Positions 45,453 through 55,722 of a stretch of DNA of 64,000 nt are shown here, piece after piece. The notes under the pieces are model-generated. The model was not told where the DNA came from and made no database searches. It saw only the letters and a program-made list of their open reading frames with translations. A program made the position numbers and the translations under genes. The stretch is from Roseovarius pacificus (GTDB lineage Bacteria; Pseudomonadota; Alphaproteobacteria; Rhodobacterales; Rhodobacteraceae). The stretch's first letter is position 1; each line of letters begins with the position of its first letter. The stretch is from assembly GCF_900142665.1 (NCBI RefSeq), contig NZ_FRBR01000006.1, positions 62,001 to 126,000 of the forward strand, written 5' to 3'.

Positions 45453-46616
45453 ATGGCCAAACGCGACTATTACGAAGTGCTCGGCATATCCAAGGGCGCG
45501 TCGGCGGACGAAATCAAAAAGGCCTATCGCAAGAAAGCCAAGGAACTTCACCCCGACCGCAACAAGGACAACCCGGAATCCGAGGCACAGTTCAAGGAAG
45601 CCGGCGAAGCCTATGACATTTTGAAAGACCCCGAAAAGAAAGCGGCCTATGACCGCTTCGGCCATGCCGCCTTCGAAGGGGGCATGGGCGGTGGCGGCCC
45701 GCGTCCGGGCGGCGGCTTTGGCGGCGGTGCCGGTCAGGGCGATTTCGCCTCGGCCTTTTCCGACGTGTTCGACGACCTGTTCGGCGACTTCATGGGCGGC
45801 GGTCGTGCAGGCGGCGGGCGTCAGCGCGCCGCGCGCGGCTCGGACCTGCGCTATAACTTGCGTGTCACCCTGGAAGAGGCCTTCAACGGCAGCCAGAAAA
45901 CCATCAACGTGCCAACCTCGGTGCAATGCGATGCCTGTAACGGCTCGGGTGCCGAAGGCGGCGCAGAACCCACCACCTGCCCCACCTGTTCAGGCATGGG
46001 CAAGGTGCGCGCGCAGCAGGGTTTTTTCACCGTCGAACGCACCTGCCCCACCTGTTCGGGGCTCGGCCAGATCATCAAGAACCCGTGCAACACCTGCCAC
46101 GGTCAGGGCCGGGTCGAGAAAGAGCGCGCGCTGAACGTCAACATCCCCGCGGGCGTTGAAACCGGCACCCGTATCCGCCTCGCCGGTGAGGGCGAGGCTG
46201 GAATGCGCGGCGGTCCTGCCGGTGACCTCTATATCTTTATCGAGGTCGCCAAGCACGACATCTTCGAGCGCGAGGACACAAATCTGTTCTGCCGCGTTCC
46301 CGTGTCGATGACCACCGCCGCACTTGGCGGCGATATCGAGGTGCCGACAATCGACGGCGGTCGCAGCCGGGTCAAGATTCCGGCAGGCTCGCAATCGGGC
46401 CGGCAGATGCGCCTGCGCAACAAGGGCATGCCCGCCCTGCGCGGTGGCAGTTCCGGCGACATGTTCATCGAACTGGCTGTCGAAACCCCGGTGAACCTGA
46501 CCTCGCGGCAAAAGGAACTGCTGCGGGAGTTCGATTCACTGTCCGAAGACAACAACCCCGAAAGCAAAAGCTTCTTTTCGTCGGTCAAAAGTTTCTGGGA
46601 CGGCATGAAGGGCTGA
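45453..46616 (+). CDS. dnaJ: co-chaperone DnaJ
   Basis: DnaJ stimulates DnaK's ATPase and delivers substrates. The 387-residue protein has the J domain (residues 4-70, with HPD in [12 protein letters not shown]), a glycine-rich linker ([13 protein letters not shown]), and four zinc-binding repeats ([32 protein letters not shown]). The ATG follows AAAGGAGATC. A strong terminator follows the stop. Confidence 0.99.
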   Translation: MAKRDYYEVLGISKGASADEIKKAYRKKAKELHPDRNKDNPESEAQFKEAGEAYDILKDPEKKAAYDRFGHAAFEGGMGGGGPRPGGGFGGGAGQGDFASAFSDVFDDLFGDFMGGGRAGGGRQRAARGSDLRYNLRVTLEEAFNGSQKTINVPTSVQCDACNGSGAEGGAEPTTCPTCSGMGKVRAQQGFFTVERTCPTCSGLGQIIKNPCNTCHGQGRVEKERALNVNIPAGVETGTRIRLAGEGEAGMRGGPAGDLYIFIEVAKHDIFEREDTNLFCRVPVSMTTAALGGDIEVPTIDGGRSRVKIPAGSQSGRQMRLRNKGMPALRGGSSGDMFIELAVETPVNLTSRQKELLREFDSLSEDNNPESKSFFSSVKSFWDGMKG

Positions 46617-46646
46617 TATCCGCCACATCGGCACTCGACAGGTTAC

Positions 46647-46681
46647 AAGGGCGCATCTATCAGGTGCGCCCTTTTTCTTTG
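46647..46681 (+). terminator. intrinsic terminator after dnaJ
   Basis: AAGGGCGCA pairs perfectly with TGCGCCCTT (nine pairs, nine-base loop), followed by a TTTCTTTG tract. It ends the dnaK-dnaJ operon 30 bases after the dnaJ stop. Confidence 0.9.
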
Positions 46682-46709
46682 TTCTGCGGCATTTGGTTAA
46701 CGCCCACCG

Positions 46710-46755
46710 TACCGATGCAATACCGACACGATACCGACGTTATACCGATGCCGGT
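46710..46755 (+). repeat. four TACCGAY direct repeats phased by 11 bp (array 1)
   Basis: Copies of TACCGAT or TACCGAC start at 46710, 46721, 46732 and 46744, and the last is followed by GCCGG. Spacings of 11, 11 and 12 bases place them on one face of the helix. The array lies between the dnaJ terminator and the CtrA-like site upstream of radC. A second array with the same design is at 61281-61324. Confidence 0.65.
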
Positions 46756-46768
46756 TTCAGGGTCTTGT

Positions 46769-46783
46769 TAACCTTTCCCTAAC
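46769..46783 (+). promoter_or_regulatory. CtrA-like site upstream of radC
   Basis: TTAA-CCTTTCC-CTAA matches the CtrA consensus TTAA-N7-TTAA with one mismatch, 22 bases before the radC start. A further isolated TTAAC at 46697-46701 lies upstream. CtrA is the cell-cycle or motility response regulator of this class; the site is inferred only from the match. Confidence 0.35.
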
Positions 46784-46805
46784 CGCTCACCGGCAAGCTG
46801 CGGGC

Positions 46806-47570
46806 ATGAGCAAACCCCGCGCATTTTCCGAGATGCCCCTGCCTCTGTTTCAGGCAGACGAGGCCACAACGCAGCCCCTCCCCCAAGGCGCGCGCCTGCC
46901 CTCCTATATCCGGGATCACCGTAAACGCCTGCGGGATCGCTTCCTGTCCGGCGGCCCGGAGGCCCTGCCGGATTACGAGATGCTGGAACTGATCCTGTTC
47001 CGCGCCATTCCCCGTCGCGATGTCAAACCTCTGGCCCGGCAACTTCTTGAAAAATTTGGAGATTTCAACGGCGTTCTGTCCGCATCGGCACAACATCTGG
47101 CCGAAGTTTCCGGTGTTGGCGCCGCGGTCATCTGTGAATTCAGGATCATCGAGGCCGCCGCCCACCGCCTGTCCCGCGCCCGCGTGATGCAGCAGCATGT
47201 GATCTCATCCTGGGATGCACTTCTGGACTACTGCCACACCACCATGGCGCATCAGCAGGTCGAACAGTTTCGCGTGTTTTACCTGAATCGGAAAAATATC
47301 CTGATTGCCGATGAAAAACAGGCCAGCGGCACCATTGATCATGTCCCCGTCTACCCGCGCGAAGTGGTCAAACGCGCCCTCCACCTGAACGCCAGCGCCT
47401 TGATTTTAGTGCATAATCATCCATCCGGAGATCCCACACCGTCTGAATCCGATATCGCGATGACCCACCAGATTCGCGCTGCCGCCGAGGCACTTGGAAT
47501 CGCCCTGCATGATCACATCATCATCGGAAAGTCCTGCGAACTCAGCTTTCGCTCCGAAGGGTATCTTTAA
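46806..47570 (+). CDS. radC: RadC family JAMM/MPN protein
   Basis: The 254-residue protein has an N-terminal helix-hairpin-helix (about residues 85-110, SGVGAAVICEFRI) and a C-terminal JAMM metalloprotease-like domain with HNHPSGD (203-209) and D216. RadC was named for repair but its activity is unclear. An extra N-terminal stretch of about 30 residues makes it longer than the usual 220-230. The stop codon shares TTAA with the convergent OmpA-linked gene. A CtrA-like site and the TACCGAY array lie upstream. Confidence 0.93.
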   Translation: MSKPRAFSEMPLPLFQADEATTQPLPQGARLPSYIRDHRKRLRDRFLSGGPEALPDYEMLELILFRAIPRRDVKPLARQLLEKFGDFNGVLSASAQHLAEVSGVGAAVICEFRIIEAAAHRLSRARVMQQHVISSWDALLDYCHTTMAHQQVEQFRVFYLNRKNILIADEKQASGTIDHVPVYPREVVKRALHLNASALILVHNHPSGDPTPSESDIAMTHQIRAAAEALGIALHDHIIIGKSCELSFRSEGYL

Positions 47571-49126
47571 CGCACCCAGACCTCGACGCGCCGATTCACC
47601 TGCCGCCCCCATTCGCTGTCATCACACGCCATCGGCATCGCTTCGCCAAAGGCCTCAACCTCCAACGTGATGCGGTCCAGATTGGCCGTTTCCGCCGCCA
47701 TCGACACTGCCTGACGCACGGCTTCGGCACGACGCTTGGCGATGATCTTGTTCGGTCCGGCCGGTCCATCCCCATCGCTGAACCCCACGAACACCAACCG
47801 CCGCGCATCGTACAGCCCCACCTCCAACGCCCGCGCCAGTTGCTGCACGTTCGAACGCGATTGAGCATCCAACCGCGCCGATCCGGCCTCGAAACGGAAG
47901 GTCGTTGTCAGGCGTCGCAACGGCGACAGCACCGAAACCATTCGCTGTAGTTCCGCCAACGGCACCTCATCCCCGGCGCGCGCGATCGCATTGGCAAACC
48001 TGTCACCCTGCGCGTTGATCGTGATCTCTTCTGGCGCACGGTCGACAAATCCCGCACGCCGGATCACCAACTGCGCCGAAGGATCACGCAAATAGACCAG
48101 AAATTCACGCGCCAGCTTGGGGAAACGGCGCGCAGGCATGTACAAGAAGAGTGGCGCAGTCAGCGGGTAATCCTCGGTCTTCACGGCCCGGCGCGACGCA
48201 CTGAGCGCAAAGCCGCACTGTCCTTTTAACGCCAGTGCCCATGTATTTCCCGGCTCTGACCGGCTGGTCACACCCAAACCAAACGGATCATCGGCGACCG
48301 CAGCAGTCAGGGCCGGTCCGTCCTCATAATGCTTAGCCGTCTCCGTCAAAGTCGCGTGCACAGGCCTTAGCAACCTGTCGATTGTCGCCTGCCCCAATCC
48401 CGAGGAGCCATCGAGCACATGAACCGTGATCGGTGCATCCGGCCCCCCCAGATCGGACCAGTTCTCGATTTCGCCGGATAGAACCTGCGCAAGCTGCGGC
48501 GTCGTGATCGCCTGAACCGGATTGCTTGGCGCCACCACCGGCACCAGGCCATCAAGCGCTACGATCCTGCTGCGCCCGCGGGCCGACAAATCGCCCATCC
48601 CGGCGTCACGCGCGCGCGATAGCTCGTCTTGCCGGGCTTCCCGCATGGACATCACGATATCCGCCTCGTTGGCCAAAAGGTCGGCAAAACCCTCGTCCGT
48701 ATTGGACAAGCGAAAGGTAAATTCACCCAGCAACGAACCGTTCTCCGGATCACTGAGCGTGTAAAGAAACCGCTCGTCGTCCAGCGCCTTCCGGGTAAGA
48801 TCATACTGATGACGAATGGCAAAGGCCTCTAACAGCGCAGGCATCAACACCCGGCCGATTGTCGGCGCTCCGGAGAATCTGACGCGCGCGACATAATTCT
48901 CGAGACTGGGACATCCCGGCCCTTCACATCGCACACCCGAACCATCAACCGTCAATTCGCCATAAACGGTCTGAACACGATAGAATTCCCCGTCAAAACC
49001 CAACAGGTTGCCGGAAATCTCGACATCGCCATCGCGCGATGTCAGCGTCACGTCCTGCGCTGCAACCGTATAGGCCTGAGTAAACAAAAAAAGTGCGGCG
49101 ACCGACGCCGCACGCACGAATGTCAT
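47567..49126 (-). CDS. periplasmic substrate-binding-like domain fused to OmpA C-terminal domain
   Basis: The 519-residue protein has a signal peptide cleaved near TVAAQ. Residues about 75-370 resemble phosphate-type (PstS) binding domains, with DGLVPVVAPSNPVQAI and LAQVLSGEIENWSDLGG. Residues 400-519 are an OmpA-like peptidoglycan-binding domain (FVGFSDGDG...NKIIAKRRAEAVRQAV). Such fusions tether a ligand-binding domain to the cell wall. The ligand is unknown and no pst transporter genes are nearby. A terminator-like hairpin lies in codons 5-14. The gene follows the unknown secreted protein gene by 24 bases. Confidence 0.82.
   Translation of the reverse strand: MTFVRAASVAALFLFTQAYTVAAQDVTLTSRDGDVEISGNLLGFDGEFYRVQTVYGELTVDGSGVRCEGPGCPSLENYVARVRFSGAPTIGRVLMPALLEAFAIRHQYDLTRKALDDERFLYTLSDPENGSLLGEFTFRLSNTDEGFADLLANEADIVMSMREARQDELSRARDAGMGDLSARGRSRIVALDGLVPVVAPSNPVQAITTPQLAQVLSGEIENWSDLGGPDAPITVHVLDGSSGLGQATIDRLLRPVHATLTETAKHYEDGPALTAAVADDPFGLGVTSRSEPGNTWALALKGQCGFALSASRRAVKTEDYPLTAPLFLYMPARRFPKLAREFLVYLRDPSAQLVIRRAGFVDRAPEEITINAQGDRFANAIARAGDEVPLAELQRMVSVLSPLRRLTTTFRFEAGSARLDAQSRSNVQQLARALEVGLYDARRLVFVGFSDGDGPAGPNKIIAKRRAEAVRQAVSMAAETANLDRITLEVEAFGEAMPMACDDSEWGRQVNRRVEVWVR
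49086..49113 (-). terminator. intrinsic-terminator-like hairpin inside the signal-peptide codons
   Basis: On the minus strand GTGCGGCG-TCGGT-CGCCGCAC (eight perfect pairs) is followed by seven T residues. It lies 13-40 bases after the A of the ATG start codon at 49126, inside the coding sequence. Transcripts would stop here unless a translating ribosome disrupts the hairpin, which would act as translation-coupled attenuation. The Ala- and Leu/Phe-rich signal peptide could also produce it by chance. Confidence 0.65.
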
Positions 49127-49150
49127 TCCATGACCCCCGGATACTGCGGA

Positions 49151-50218
49151 TTACTTCCGCGCGATCTTCAGGTCATTGAGCATGTTTTTCAACACCAGAA
49201 AATCACCGGTCGCATCGCAGGCTGGCATGGCCAATTCAAGGTCCCGCGCTCTAAGGGTTCCGCCGTTACGAACCTCAAGCGACTGCGCGGTGATGTCGCG
49301 GCCACAATTGGCCGATGTGATTTCGGCCTCGACGCTCAGGTGAATATCTCCCGGCTTTTGCGCTGCTCCGGACGGGAAAGTGTAAACCTCGGCCAGCCGC
49401 GCATTTGGAACATCCTTTGCTCCAAGACGCGTCAGAACCCCTCTGTTCCCTCTGGCCATCTGCTCAAAATCACCCGCTGCATCGGCCCACACATGGCCGG
49501 GATCGTCATATCCGGCCCCATACTCCAACGCATGAAGCTGCAATCCACTATCGCCCTGCCATTGGATGACGGCACGCTCATAGAATTCCAGCGCATCCAG
49601 ACTGACGCTGGCCATTGCCGCCTCGCCATTGGGAAACGACGCCATGAAAACCGCATTTGGCGAAAGCCCCGGTACGATCATACGGCTATTGCCCTTGCTG
49701 TCGGTGACCTCGGTGAACATCATTCCGCTGTGGTGCAGGGTAAATCTTTCGTTTACCAGGCAAGGCGCATTTACGGTAACTTCCGCCATGGCTGCGACAA
49801 GGGCCTTGGCGTTCATAGTGATGTCGCATGAGAATGCCGGGGCCGGTTCCTCAGGCGGCAGATCCAATATCGTTTGGTCGGTCAATGCCGCCTTTGCAAT
49901 CTGCGCACCATTGACCGGGTTTGCCGGCAACCGCTTGGGTTGCGGCCCCATCTTCGGAGGGGTCGGAATGCTGGCCGACGTCAATGTGATACCGGTCAAT
50001 TTCCCCCTGAACTCTTGTTCAGGGATTGGCCCGGAGCCCCCTGACACTTGCGTGAAATTGTCTTTCACCGCCTGAACCGGCGCGGCAGCAATCATCCCAC
50101 CCATGCTCACTTCGGTTGCAACCGGTTCGGAGGAAGCCGCGTTTTGCATGATGAACCCGACACCGAGCGCACAGGCAAAGGTGCCGCCAGCAGTCAGGAT
50201 GCGCCTTGGATTGATCAT
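49151..50218 (-). CDS. unknown secreted or membrane-anchored protein
   Basis: I do not recognise this 355-residue protein. It has an N-terminal hydrophobic segment (residues about 6-25, ILTAGGTFACALGVGFIMQ), which may be a signal anchor, followed by a proline-rich stretch and a folded domain. Four cysteines (SCDITM, APCLVN, ANCGRD, PACDAT) in the exported part could form two disulfides. The ATG at 50218 follows GGGAG eight bases upstream. It precedes the OmpA-linked binding protein by 24 bases, so both may serve one envelope function. It is read towards the same side as secA but is separated from it by 110 bases. Confidence 0.75.
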   Translation of the reverse strand: MINPRRILTAGGTFACALGVGFIMQNAASSEPVATEVSMGGMIAAAPVQAVKDNFTQVSGGSGPIPEQEFRGKLTGITLTSASIPTPPKMGPQPKRLPANPVNGAQIAKAALTDQTILDLPPEEPAPAFSCDITMNAKALVAAMAEVTVNAPCLVNERFTLHHSGMMFTEVTDSKGNSRMIVPGLSPNAVFMASFPNGEAAMASVSLDALEFYERAVIQWQGDSGLQLHALEYGAGYDDPGHVWADAAGDFEQMARGNRGVLTRLGAKDVPNARLAEVYTFPSGAAQKPGDIHLSVEAEITSANCGRDITAQSLEVRNGGTLRARDLELAMPACDATGDFLVLKNMLNDLKIARK

Positions 50219-50328
50219 GGCCGATTCTCCCACTCCAATCTCGGGGTGGCTTAACCATGATCAACGAAACAGGCGTCCGTGTGGCATCCCCAAGGAGGAA
50301 GTACGGCCAACGCCGAGCGCCACGTAAC

Positions 50329-53043
50329 TCAGGCCAGACGCCCGTGGCAGTGCTTGAACTTCTGACCGGAACCGCACGGACATGGCTGGTTTCGGCCAGG
50401 ATTGCCCCAGGTCGACGGATCGTTTTCGTCGAATCCTTCCACCGCCCCGGCAGCGGTTGCAGCCCCGGCAGCCGCCGCACCGGCGTGTTTCGCTTTGGCC
50501 GCGTCTTCCATCGCAGAACGTTGGTCGGCGATTTCCTGCATCATTGCCTTTTGTTCTTCCTCGGTCATCGGCCGAATCTGCGCCAGCTTCTGCGTCACAT
50601 CCTGACGCAAGCTGTCCAGCATCGTCTCGAACAACTGGAAGGCTTCGTTCTTGTATTCATTCAGCGGATCACGTTGCGCATATCCACGGAAACCGACGAC
50701 ACTTCGCAGGTGTTCCAGCGTCAACAGATGCTCTCGCCACTTGGCGTCAATGGTTTGCAGCAAGATCTGCTTTTCGATGGCGCGCATGTTTTCAGGGCCG
50801 AAGGCGTCGGTTTTTTGCTCCATCATCTCGTCGGCAGCCTTGTCCAGACGGTCGGCGATCTCATCGTCGTCGACGCCTTCTTCCTCGGCCCAGGCCATGA
50901 CAGGAAGGTCCAGATTCAACTGCTCGATCACCGCGGCATACAGCCCTTCGGTATCCCATTGATCGGCATAGGTCTTGGGCGGCATGTAGGTGTCGATCAG
51001 ATCGTCGATCACCTCACCGCGCATATCCCGCACGATCTCGGAAAGGTCATCGGCCTTCATGATGTCGAGACGCTGCTTGAAGATAACCTTGCGCTGCTCG
51101 TTCATCACATCGTCGAACTTCAGCAACTGCTTGCGGATGTCAAAGTTACGGCCTTCGACCTTGGCCTGCGCCCGCTCAAGCGATTTGTTCACCCAAGGAT
51201 GAATGATCGCCTCGCCTTCTTTCATGCCAAGCGTCGACAGCACTTTTTCCAACCGTTCCGAGCCGAAAATACGCATCAGGTCGTCTTCGAGGCTCAGGAA
51301 AAATGCTGAACGGCCCGGATCGCCCTGGCGCCCCGACCGGCCACGCAACTGATTGTCGATCCGACGGCTTTCGTGGCGCTCGGTCGCCAGAACGAACAGA
51401 CCACCGGCCTGTTTCACGGCCTCTTCGTCAGCCGCATGTTCCGCTTCGATCTTTTCGCGCACGTCTTCCGGATCGGCTTCAGGGTTGGCCTCCAATGCCT
51501 CCATGATCTTGAAATCGACATTGCCACCCAGCTTGATGTCGGTTCCGCGCCCGGCCATGTTGGTCGCGATGGTCACGGCGCCCAGCTTACCGGCATCGGC
51601 CACGATCTGGGCTTCCTGCTCGTGCTGACGGGCGTTCAGGACATTGTGCTTGATCCCCGCCTGGGTCAGCAACTGGCTGAGAAGTTCGGATTTTTCAATC
51701 GAAGTGGTACCCACAAGGATCGGTTGGCCCTTTTCATGGGCTTCGTTGATCGTTTCGACGATGGCGTCGAATTTTTCCTTCGTGGTGCGGTAAACCGCGT
51801 CATCTTCATCCAGACGTGCAATCGGCTTGTTGGTAGGAACTTCAACAACGCCAAGGCCATAGATTTCGGCGAATTCCTCGGCTTCGGTCGCGGCTGTCCC
51901 GGTCATACCGGACAGCTTGTCATAGAGCCGGAAATAGTTTTGGAAGGTCACGCTGGCCAGGGTCACGTTCTCGGGCTGAATGTTGCAGCCTTCCTTGGCC
52001 TCGATTGCCTGATGCAGGCCGTCCGACAAACGACGACCCGGCATCATCCGCCCGGTGAATTCGTCAATCAGGACAACTTCACCATCGCGGACGATGTAAT
52101 CCTTGTCCTTCTGAAACAGCTTGTGCGCGCGCAAACCCTGATTGACGTGGTGCACGATGGTGGTGCTTTCAGGATCGTAAAGCGACTGCCCCTCTTCCAG
52201 CAGACCCCGCGAATGCAGCAGGTCTTCGAGAAACTCGTTCCCGTCGTCGGTAAAGGTCACGTTGCGGGTTTTCTCATCGAGCGAATAATGATCGTCGGTC
52301 AATTCCGGGATCAGCTTGTCGATACCAACATAGAGATCGCTGCGATCCTGCGCCGGGCCCGAGATAATCAACGGCGTACGTGCCTCGTCGATCAGGATAC
52401 TGTCCACCTCGTCGACAATGGCAAAGTAATGCTCGCGCTGGCTCATCTCCTCCAGCGAAGATTTCATGTTGTCGCGCAGGTAATCGAAACCCAGCTCGTT
52501 GTTGGTGGCATAGGTCACGTCAGAGCCATATGCCGCCTTCTTTTCATCCTCGGGCTGCTGCGGATACACCACGCCGGTGGTCATGCCGAGAGCGCCGTAA
52601 ACCTTGCTCATCCACTCGGCGTCACGGCGGGCCAGGTAATCGTTCACTGTCACGATATGAACGCCCTTGCCGGTCAACGCGTTCAGATAGGCCGGGAAGG
52701 TCGCGACCAGCGTCTTGCCTTCACCCGTCTTCATTTCCGAAATGTTGCCCTGATGCAGGAAAATCCCGCCCATCAACTGCACGTCAAAGGCGCGCAATCC
52801 AAGCGCGCGGCGCGCACCCTCACGACAGTTGGCAAACGCCTCGGGCAGGAGCGAGTCCAGACTTTCGCCCTCTTCGATCCGCTTTTTGAATTCCTGGGTC
52901 TTTTCGATCAGCCCTTCATCGCTCAGCGCTTCGAATTCGGGCTCAAGTGCGTTGATCTTTTCGACCAGCGGGCGGGTCGCCTTGATCTTGCGGTCATTGG
53001 GAGTGCCGAAGATCTTCTTGGCGACAGTTCCGATACCCAGCAT
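50329..53043 (-). CDS. secA: preprotein translocase ATPase SecA
   Basis: SecA drives proteins through SecYEG. The 904-residue protein has the DEAD-like motor with Walker [29 protein letters not shown] and [14 protein letters not shown]. The C-terminal zinc/SecB-binding element is [14 protein letters not shown]. The helical-scaffold region is intact. It is divergent from the parvulin gene with a 189-base gap that holds no obvious SecM-like regulator. Confidence 0.98.
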   Translation of the reverse strand: MLGIGTVAKKIFGTPNDRKIKATRPLVEKINALEPEFEALSDEGLIEKTQEFKKRIEEGESLDSLLPEAFANCREGARRALGLRAFDVQLMGGIFLHQGNISEMKTGEGKTLVATFPAYLNALTGKGVHIVTVNDYLARRDAEWMSKVYGALGMTTGVVYPQQPEDEKKAAYGSDVTYATNNELGFDYLRDNMKSSLEEMSQREHYFAIVDEVDSILIDEARTPLIISGPAQDRSDLYVGIDKLIPELTDDHYSLDEKTRNVTFTDDGNEFLEDLLHSRGLLEEGQSLYDPESTTIVHHVNQGLRAHKLFQKDKDYIVRDGEVVLIDEFTGRMMPGRRLSDGLHQAIEAKEGCNIQPENVTLASVTFQNYFRLYDKLSGMTGTAATEAEEFAEIYGLGVVEVPTNKPIARLDEDDAVYRTTKEKFDAIVETINEAHEKGQPILVGTTSIEKSELLSQLLTQAGIKHNVLNARQHEQEAQIVADAGKLGAVTIATNMAGRGTDIKLGGNVDFKIMEALEANPEADPEDVREKIEAEHAADEEAVKQAGGLFVLATERHESRRIDNQLRGRSGRQGDPGRSAFFLSLEDDLMRIFGSERLEKVLSTLGMKEGEAIIHPWVNKSLERAQAKVEGRNFDIRKQLLKFDDVMNEQRKVIFKQRLDIMKADDLSEIVRDMRGEVIDDLIDTYMPPKTYADQWDTEGLYAAVIEQLNLDLPVMAWAEEEGVDDDEIADRLDKAADEMMEQKTDAFGPENMRAIEKQILLQTIDAKWREHLLTLEHLRSVVGFRGYAQRDPLNEYKNEAFQLFETMLDSLRQDVTQKLAQIRPMTEEEQKAMMQEIADQRSAMEDAAKAKHAGAAAAGAATAAGAVEGFDENDPSTWGNPGRNQPCPCGSGQKFKHCHGRLA

Positions 53044-53232
53044 ATTCTATCCGTTCCGGTGTTTGTGCTTATCCGTGACAGGCAATTGCTTGCCCCGCCT
53101 CCCGCACCACCCTAGAACGGGCACAAGATGGCGGTTTTATTGGTCCAAAGCCGATGTAAGGGGCCGCCGATAGAGTGTCAACGTCGCGCAGCCGCACGAC
53201 CCCCTGATGCAGCAATGCAAGAAAGGTAAACC

Positions 53233-54090
53233 ATGTCTATTCGCCAACGGTTTCTTCCAACAATCGCCCTGACTTCGATGCTTGTCCTGCCGCTCTCGGC
53301 ACAGGCGGAGGATACGGCCGACACCAACACCGTGATGGCCACCGTAAACGGTACCGAAATCACGCTTGGCCACATGATTGCTCTGCGCGCCAGCCTCCCG
53401 GCCCAGTACGGCCAGCTGCCTGCCGAACTGCTGTTCAACGGAATTCTGGATCAGCTGGTTCAGCAAACTCTGTTGATGCAGGATCATACCGGTGAGCTTT
53501 CGCAGCGCAACACCCTGATCCTTGAAAACGAACGTCGCGGCATCGTCGCCAGCGAGGTGATCGACCGGGTCATGAACGCCGACCTCAGCGATGAGGAAAT
53601 TCAGGCCACCTATGACAGGGATTATGCAGGTGCCGAGGCGGAAACCGAATACAAGGCGGCCCATATTCTTGTCGAAACCGAGGACGAAGCCAAGGCTATC
53701 GTGCAGGAACTGGCCGATGGCGCGGATTTCGCCGAACTCGCTTCAGCAAAATCCACGGGCCCCTCTGGCCCCAATGGCGGGGATCTGGGTTGGTTCGGCG
53801 CCGGTGTCATGGTGGAGCCGTTCTTTCAGGCCGTGACTGCGCTTGAGCCTGGCCAGGTTTCCGACCCGGTACAGACGCAATTTGGCTGGCATGTCATCAA
53901 ACTGAACGAAACCCGTGTCAAAGATACCCCCAAGCTGGACGACGTGCGCACGGAAATCGAAGAAACGCTGCGTCAGGCAGCCTTCGATGCGCATATTGAA
54001 ACCCTGACCGGCAAGGCAGATATCGACCGCACCGACAGCTCGGGAATCGATCCCGAAATCGTCAATAACCTTGATCTTCTGGAGAACTGA
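53233..54090 (+). CDS. periplasmic parvulin-type peptidyl-prolyl isomerase
   Basis: The 285-residue protein has a signal peptide (MSIRQRFLPTIALTSMLVLPLSAQA) and a SurA-like N-terminal helical region. A parvulin rotamase domain spans about residues 135-235 (AAHILVETEDEAKAIVQEL...GDLGWFGAGVMVEPF). It helps fold exported or outer-membrane proteins. The gene is divergent from secA and starts the series parvulin-argJ-mutT, with argJ two bases downstream. AAGAAAGG precedes the ATG. Confidence 0.93.
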   Translation: MSIRQRFLPTIALTSMLVLPLSAQAEDTADTNTVMATVNGTEITLGHMIALRASLPAQYGQLPAELLFNGILDQLVQQTLLMQDHTGELSQRNTLILENERRGIVASEVIDRVMNADLSDEEIQATYDRDYAGAEAETEYKAAHILVETEDEAKAIVQELADGADFAELASAKSTGPSGPNGGDLGWFGAGVMVEPFFQAVTALEPGQVSDPVQTQFGWHVIKLNETRVKDTPKLDDVRTEIEETLRQAAFDAHIETLTGKADIDRTDSSGIDPEIVNNLDLLEN

Positions 54091-54092
54091 TC

Positions 54093-55322
54093 ATGGGCGC
54101 TCCTCTTCCACGTTCCCCGCTTGCACCTGCGTCATTTCCCGACCTGCCCGCCATTCGCGGGGTCCGGTTTGCCACAACGCAGGCCGGCGTTCGCTATGAG
54201 GGGCGCGATGACGTGATGCTGGCCGTTCTGTCGCCGGGCGCAACCGTCGCCGGCGCCTTCACCCGGTCGGCCACCCGATCGGCGGCGGTTCTGGATTGCC
54301 AGGAAAAGAACGGCCAGATCAGCGACCAGGGCGCAGCGATCCTTGTAAATTCCGGAAATGCCAACGCCTTTACCGGTCGCCACGGCCGGGAGTCCGTCAA
54401 GGCGGTAACCGAAGCAGCGGCACAGGCTCTGAACCTGCCGGAATCCCGGATTTTCACCTCATCCACCGGGGTCATCGGCGAACCGCTGCCGCATGACAAG
54501 ATCACCGCGAAACTGGACGAGTTGACCGTCAATCTATCCCCCGACGGAATCAAAGACGCCGCAAACGCCATTATGACGACCGACACCTTCCCAAAAGGGT
54601 CCGGCACCATCGTGCATATTGATGGACAGCCCGTGCGCATCGCGGGCATTGCCAAAGGGTCGGGCATGATTGCACCGGACATGGCAACGATGCTGGTCTA
54701 CATCTTCACCGATGCGGTGGTGGATCAGCCCGTCCTGCAATCCATGGTCTCGGCTTTGAACGAAAAGACCTTCAACTGCATTACCGTTGATAGCGATACC
54801 TCAACCTCCGACACCCTGATTGTCGGGGCCACAGGGGCATCGGGCATCCGCGTGACCGAAAATTCTGTCGGGTTCATGGAGGGGCTGCGACAGGTCATGC
54901 TGGATCTGGCGCATCAGGTCGTGCGTGACGGCGAAGGCGCGACGAAGTTCGTGGAGATTTCGGTGACCGGGGCTTCCAGCGATACGGATGCTCGCACTCA
55001 TGCCATGGCCATCGCAAATTCGCCGCTGGTCAAAACAGCTATTGCCGGAGAAGACGCCAACTGGGGCCGGGTTGTGATGGCGATCGGCAAATCCGGCGCG
55101 CCGGCAGACCGGGATACGCTTTCAATCTGGTTTGGCGATATTCGGGTCGCACATGAAGGCTGGGTTGACCCCGAATACAGTGAAACTGCCGCATCTGCTT
55201 ATATGAAACAGCAAGAGCTGGCGATTCACGTCGATCTGGGGTTGGGCGGCGGAACCGCCGTTGTCTGGACCTGTGATCTGACCCATGGCTACATCGACAT
55301 CAACGCCGATTACCGCTCATGA
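54093..55322 (+). CDS. argJ: bifunctional ornithine acetyltransferase/N-acetylglutamate synthase
   Basis: ArgJ transfers acetyl from N-acetylornithine to glutamate, recycling acetate in arginine synthesis; many versions also use acetyl-CoA. The 409-residue precursor cleaves itself before T199 (DMATMLVY), giving alpha and beta chains. [13 protein letters not shown] and [17 protein letters not shown] are family blocks. It lies two bases after the parvulin gene, and its stop overlaps the mutT start by four bases. Confidence 0.96.
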   Translation: MGAPLPRSPLAPASFPDLPAIRGVRFATTQAGVRYEGRDDVMLAVLSPGATVAGAFTRSATRSAAVLDCQEKNGQISDQGAAILVNSGNANAFTGRHGRESVKAVTEAAAQALNLPESRIFTSSTGVIGEPLPHDKITAKLDELTVNLSPDGIKDAANAIMTTDTFPKGSGTIVHIDGQPVRIAGIAKGSGMIAPDMATMLVYIFTDAVVDQPVLQSMVSALNEKTFNCITVDSDTSTSDTLIVGATGASGIRVTENSVGFMEGLRQVMLDLAHQVVRDGEGATKFVEISVTGASSDTDARTHAMAIANSPLVKTAIAGEDANWGRVVMAIGKSGAPADRDTLSIWFGDIRVAHEGWVDPEYSETAASAYMKQQELAIHVDLGLGGGTAVVWTCDLTHGYIDINADYRS

Positions 55323-55717
55323 AAACCGTTCTTGTTTCGGCGGTCGCACTGATCGACGCAGATGGTCGCATTCTGCTGACCCAACGACCCGAAGGAAAAT
55401 CCATGGCTGGCCTGTGGGAATTTCCGGGCGGCAAAGTCGAATCGGGGGAAACCCCCGAACACGCATTGATTCGCGAACTGGAAGAAGAACTGGGCATCAA
55501 CACATGGGCCAGTTGCCTTGCACCGCTGACCTTTGCCAGCCACAGCTATGATGATTTTCATCTGCTCATGCCGCTGTTTGCCTGCCGCAAATGGGAAGGC
55601 ACTCCACAAGGCCGTGAAGGTCAGGCATTGAAATGGGTCCGCTCCAACGCCCTGCGTGATTACCCCATGCCGCCCGCCGACATTCCGCTGATCCCGATCC
55701 TGCGTGATTGGCTGTGA
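55319..55717 (+). CDS. mutT: 8-oxo-dGTP diphosphatase MutT
   Basis: MutT removes oxidised dGTP from the nucleotide pool. The 132-residue Nudix protein has the box [24 protein letters not shown] at residues 37-60, written here by position because of its length (Nudix glutamates in RELEEELG). The strong resemblance to MutT over the whole length supports the call over a general Nudix enzyme. The start overlaps argJ by four bases. A bidirectional terminator separates it from infB. Confidence 0.92.
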   Translation: MKTVLVSAVALIDADGRILLTQRPEGKSMAGLWEFPGGKVESGETPEHALIRELEEELGINTWASCLAPLTFASHSYDDFHLLMPLFACRKWEGTPQGREGQALKWVRSNALRDYPMPPADIPLIPILRDWL

Positions 55718-55722
55718 TAAAC

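Noticed and set aside
43293-45926. A long minus-strand frame opposite dnaK and the start of dnaJ
   Set aside because: It covers coding DNA of well-known chaperones; composition and lack of a start site mark it as a shadow.
51373-53115. A plus-strand frame opposite secA
   Set aside because: Same reasoning: it follows the reverse strand of a highly conserved gene and has no recognisable domain.
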